From: Pomacea canaliculata
Taxonomy: Eukaryota; Mollusca; Gastropoda; Architaenioglossa; Ampullariidae
Reading direction: 5' to 3'
Length of the DNA stretch: 64,000 bases
NCBI RefSeq assembly: GCF_003073045.1
Contig: NC_037592.1
Location: forward strand, 6,189,924-6,253,923
Shown one piece after another: positions 62,026 through 64,000 of this stretch (positions within the stretch are counted from its first letter, which is position 1; every line of letters starts with the position of its first letter). The notes under the pieces were generated by a model. The model had not been told where the DNA came from and did no database searches. It saw nothing but the letters and a program-made list of their open reading frames with translations. Both the position numbers and the translations under genes were made by a program.

Positions 62026-64000
62026 ATGGAAGTGGACCAAAAGCAAGATATGTTGGTAATGGCCATGGATATCGATCCAGAGCCTTGGGAGTCTACTGAC
62101 CATGTTTTAAGCCCGCAGAGACTTCACTTTGAAGAGACCTCACCGCTGAGTGCAAAGGCAACAGAACTTAAGGCAGCTGCTGCATGTGGCAACTGGAGTC
62201 TTGTCCACAACTTGTTGAGTTCCAGCAGCATCACCAGATGTGATATAGAATGGAGCTCTCTGTTCCATACCCTGGCAGCAGCACCAGAAGTCAGTCTACC
62301 ACTTGCAAAAGATATATTGACGAAAATATTGATACACAAAATTGACATCAATCTGGTGGACAAAAACAAAAACACAGCTATCGTGCTTGCTGCTAGATGT
62401 GACAACACAAAGATGGTGATAGAACTTTTATCCAGACAGGCAGCTTTACCACAGGATGAAACACATGTGTGTTCTTTCTTGCAGACTCTGACAAAAACTT
62501 GGAAACAAGAAGAGGCACGCTATATGCATGTGCTTGTTGTAAAACTGTTATGGGACAGACTAAAAGACAGAGTTCTATATAGTTGTCAGAAGCTACTTCA
62601 TGGGACACTGGTCCAGCTGGCAGTGACATTTCATGTGTCTCTTGTTCGTGAGATGTTCTTAACAAAACTACAACTGAACACTCTGGACAGTGAGGGAATG
62701 GCTGTATTACACCGATTGGCCATGTTTGATAGCGATAACCATGTTCGTCTTGTTCACTTTCTAATCAACAAAGGGGCAAACATCCACCTACAGAACACTA
62801 CAGGGGACACAGCTCTGCATGTTGCAGCAAAACAGAACAACTGGATGATGATGGGAGCTTTGTTAAGAAGACAGGCTACCACTGATGTTGCTGATTGCGA
62901 TCAGCGCTCTGTGTTACACATTCTAGCTTCTCACACTGATCCTGAATGCTTTTCTAAAATTGACCAGATACTTACATTGTTGATTTGTAACAATAATGAC
63001 CTCAACAAAAAAGACGGTCATGGTAATACAGCCTTACATCTGGCAGCACTTGCCGGTAACATAACATTTATGAAGAAATTATTAGATGGTGGTGCTTGTG
63101 CTGATTGTGTTAATGACGAACAAAAGACAGTGTTGCACATGATAGCTATGACCAAAAGCAAAATCTTTTTAACATTTGATTCGTGCATGAGCATTCTCAT
63201 GTTGATTTTAAAAAGAGGGGCAGATGTTGACAAAGTAGATAGTGAGGGTAACTCAGCTGTGCACATTGCTGCCAACCATGAAAACTGGGTTCTGGTGGAA
63301 TTTTTGTTGAAATACGTAGACAATACTACTCAGCCTGACAGCGAAGGCTTCAACATTTTGCACAGATTTGCAATGAAGAAGCCATTTGCCAGGATGAATG
63401 TATTGTTTTACAAGCTGTCTCAGAAGGTCGCTGATATAAATGCAAGAAGTCGGACTGGTGATACAGCCATAGACCTAGCTGTTAAGGGTCAAAACTGGGG
63501 GCTTGTGAAGCTATTAGTAGAAGAAGGTGCTACTTGGTATGAAATAGATGATGAAGGATATGATGTTCTTGAACAATTTGCAATGGCAGAAAATACACAA
63601 GATTTTTTCTTTCCCTTTTTTCTAGAAAAGAGCATTAACTATAACACCCAGTCTTTGGTTGGAGACACAGCATTGCATCTGACAGCGAGATATGGTAAGC
63701 GGTCTGAAGTAGAACGCATTGTAAAACATGTAGAAAATATTGATGAGGTAGATTCTGAGGGTTTGACAGTTATTCAGAGATTAGTTATGAAAGTCACTGA
63801 CATGTATTCTACGCATCATTTTTTGATCCATCATCTTCTTGAGCGTGGTGCTGATTATACCCGTTGCGATCCAAATGGTGACACTGTGCTGCACCTGGCT
63901 ACCAAGAATGGCCACTGGGAGGTTGTCAAATGCCTGGTGGAGCTTGGAGTAAGGACAGACACGCTTGACAGTGAGGGATTTTCGATTCTTCACAGAGCAG
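62026..64000 (+). CDS. Giant ankyrin-repeat protein, copy 6 (3' end outside window)
   Basis: From ATG 62026 (M-E-V-D-Q-K-Q-D-M-L-V) the frame stays open through 658 codons to the last base, ending in D-S-E-G-F-S-I-L-H-R-A. It is the segmental duplicate of copy 3, differing by scattered substitutions (for example M-L-V for T-S-V after Q-D/Q-E), with many silent. N-terminal family region, then two-repeat ankyrin modules. Whether it reaches a SOCS box, and whether it shares the two frame breaks of copy 3 (which would fall beyond the window), is unknown. The start matches that of copy 3, including G at -3 and +4. Confidence 0.9.
   Translation, partial: MEVDQKQDMLVMAMDIDPEPWESTDHVLSPQRLHFEETSPLSAKATELKAAAACGNWSLVHNLLSSSSITRCDIEWSSLFHTLAAAPEVSLPLAKDILTKILIHKIDINLVDKNKNTAIVLAARCDNTKMVIELLSRQAALPQDETHVCSFLQTLTKTWKQEEARYMHVLVVKLLWDRLKDRVLYSCQKLLHGTLVQLAVTFHVSLVREMFLTKLQLNTLDSEGMAVLHRLAMFDSDNHVRLVHFLINKGANIHLQNTTGDTALHVAAKQNNWMMMGALLRRQATTDVADCDQRSVLHILASHTDPECFSKIDQILTLLICNNNDLNKKDGHGNTALHLAALAGNITFMKKLLDGGACADCVNDEQKTVLHMIAMTKSKIFLTFDSCMSILMLILKRGADVDKVDSEGNSAVHIAANHENWVLVEFLLKYVDNTTQPDSEGFNILHRFAMKKPFARMNVLFYKLSQKVADINARSRTGDTAIDLAVKGQNWGLVKLLVEEGATWYEIDDEGYDVLEQFAMAENTQDFFFPFFLEKSINYNTQSLVGDTALHLTARYGKRSEVERIVKHVENIDEVDSEGLTVIQRLVMKVTDMYSTHHFLIHHLLERGADYTRCDPNGDTVLHLATKNGHWEVVKCLVELGVRTDTLDSEGFSILHRA

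Larger units (their letters stand above)
56757..64000 (+). repeat. Segmental duplication, right copy
   Basis: Partner of 23281-30395, same order and orientation, running to the window end. It retains 90 bp (59921-60010) missing from the left copy. Confidence 0.92.

Noticed and set aside
56757-64000. Unmerged second haplotype rather than a true duplication
   Set aside because: Not excluded, but the sequences to the left of the two blocks are unrelated, which an allelic artefact would not easily give.

Overview
The window looks like nuclear DNA of an animal: AT-rich, with long non-coding stretches, spliced-looking leaders, an L1/Tx1-like LINE with long target-site duplications, CR1-like LINE debris and short MITE-like elements. 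The gene content and LINE families would suit a lophotrochozoan such as a mollusc, but the species cannot be fixed from the sequence.

The dominant content is a head-to-tail array, all on the + strand, of giant ankyrin-repeat genes, each with essentially all of its coding sequence in one exon. In order: copy 1 (3-5684, 5' end outside the window), copy 2 (17222-22112, one frameshift), copy 3 (28421-33118, two offsetting frameshifts), copy 4 (38046-44576, 2,176 residues), copy 5 (50638-56058, 3'-truncated) and copy 6 (62026 to the window end, 3' end outside). Copies 1-4 end in a recognisable SOCS box (P-R-S-L-x-S-L-C-R-L-T-V, then a Cul5-box-like LPIP or its variants) and usually a short acidic/serine tail. 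They therefore resemble oversized ASB-type substrate receptors of Elongin-BC/Cullin-5 ubiquitin ligases; that function is inferred from family knowledge. The ankyrin repeats come as a two-repeat module of about 66-75 residues: one unit with G-(N/D)-T-x-L-H-L-A-A-K-x-x-N-W, the next with D-S-(E/D)-G-x-x-x-L-H-R-L-A.

Layout: copy 1; AT-rich spacer; an almost complete 6-kb LINE on the minus strand (8107-14182) with 17-bp target-site duplications and a probable 3' transduction; spacer with a hairpin; copy 2; a decayed C-terminal relic of the family (23281-23775); spacer with a CR1-like fragment; copy 3; a decayed 5' leader relic (34291-34588); spacer with a small hAT-like element; copy 4; spacer with a MITE-like element; copy 5; a second C-terminal relic (56757-57250); spacer; copy 6. 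The block from 23281 (relic, spacer, copy 3) recurs at 56757 (relic, spacer, copy 6) as a segmental duplication that runs to the window edge.

The copies seem to evolve by tandem duplication, patchy homogenisation of the ends (copies 4 and 5 near the N-terminus, copies 1 and 4 around the SOCS box), internal module duplication (483 bp in copy 1, 222 bp in copy 5) and decay. A conserved leader with a GTAAGT donor and a pyrimidine-rich acceptor precedes copies 4 and 5, and acceptor-like sites precede copies 2, 3 and 6, so transcription with one 5'-UTR intron followed by one giant coding exon is the simplest model. All percentages and repeat counts here are by eye.
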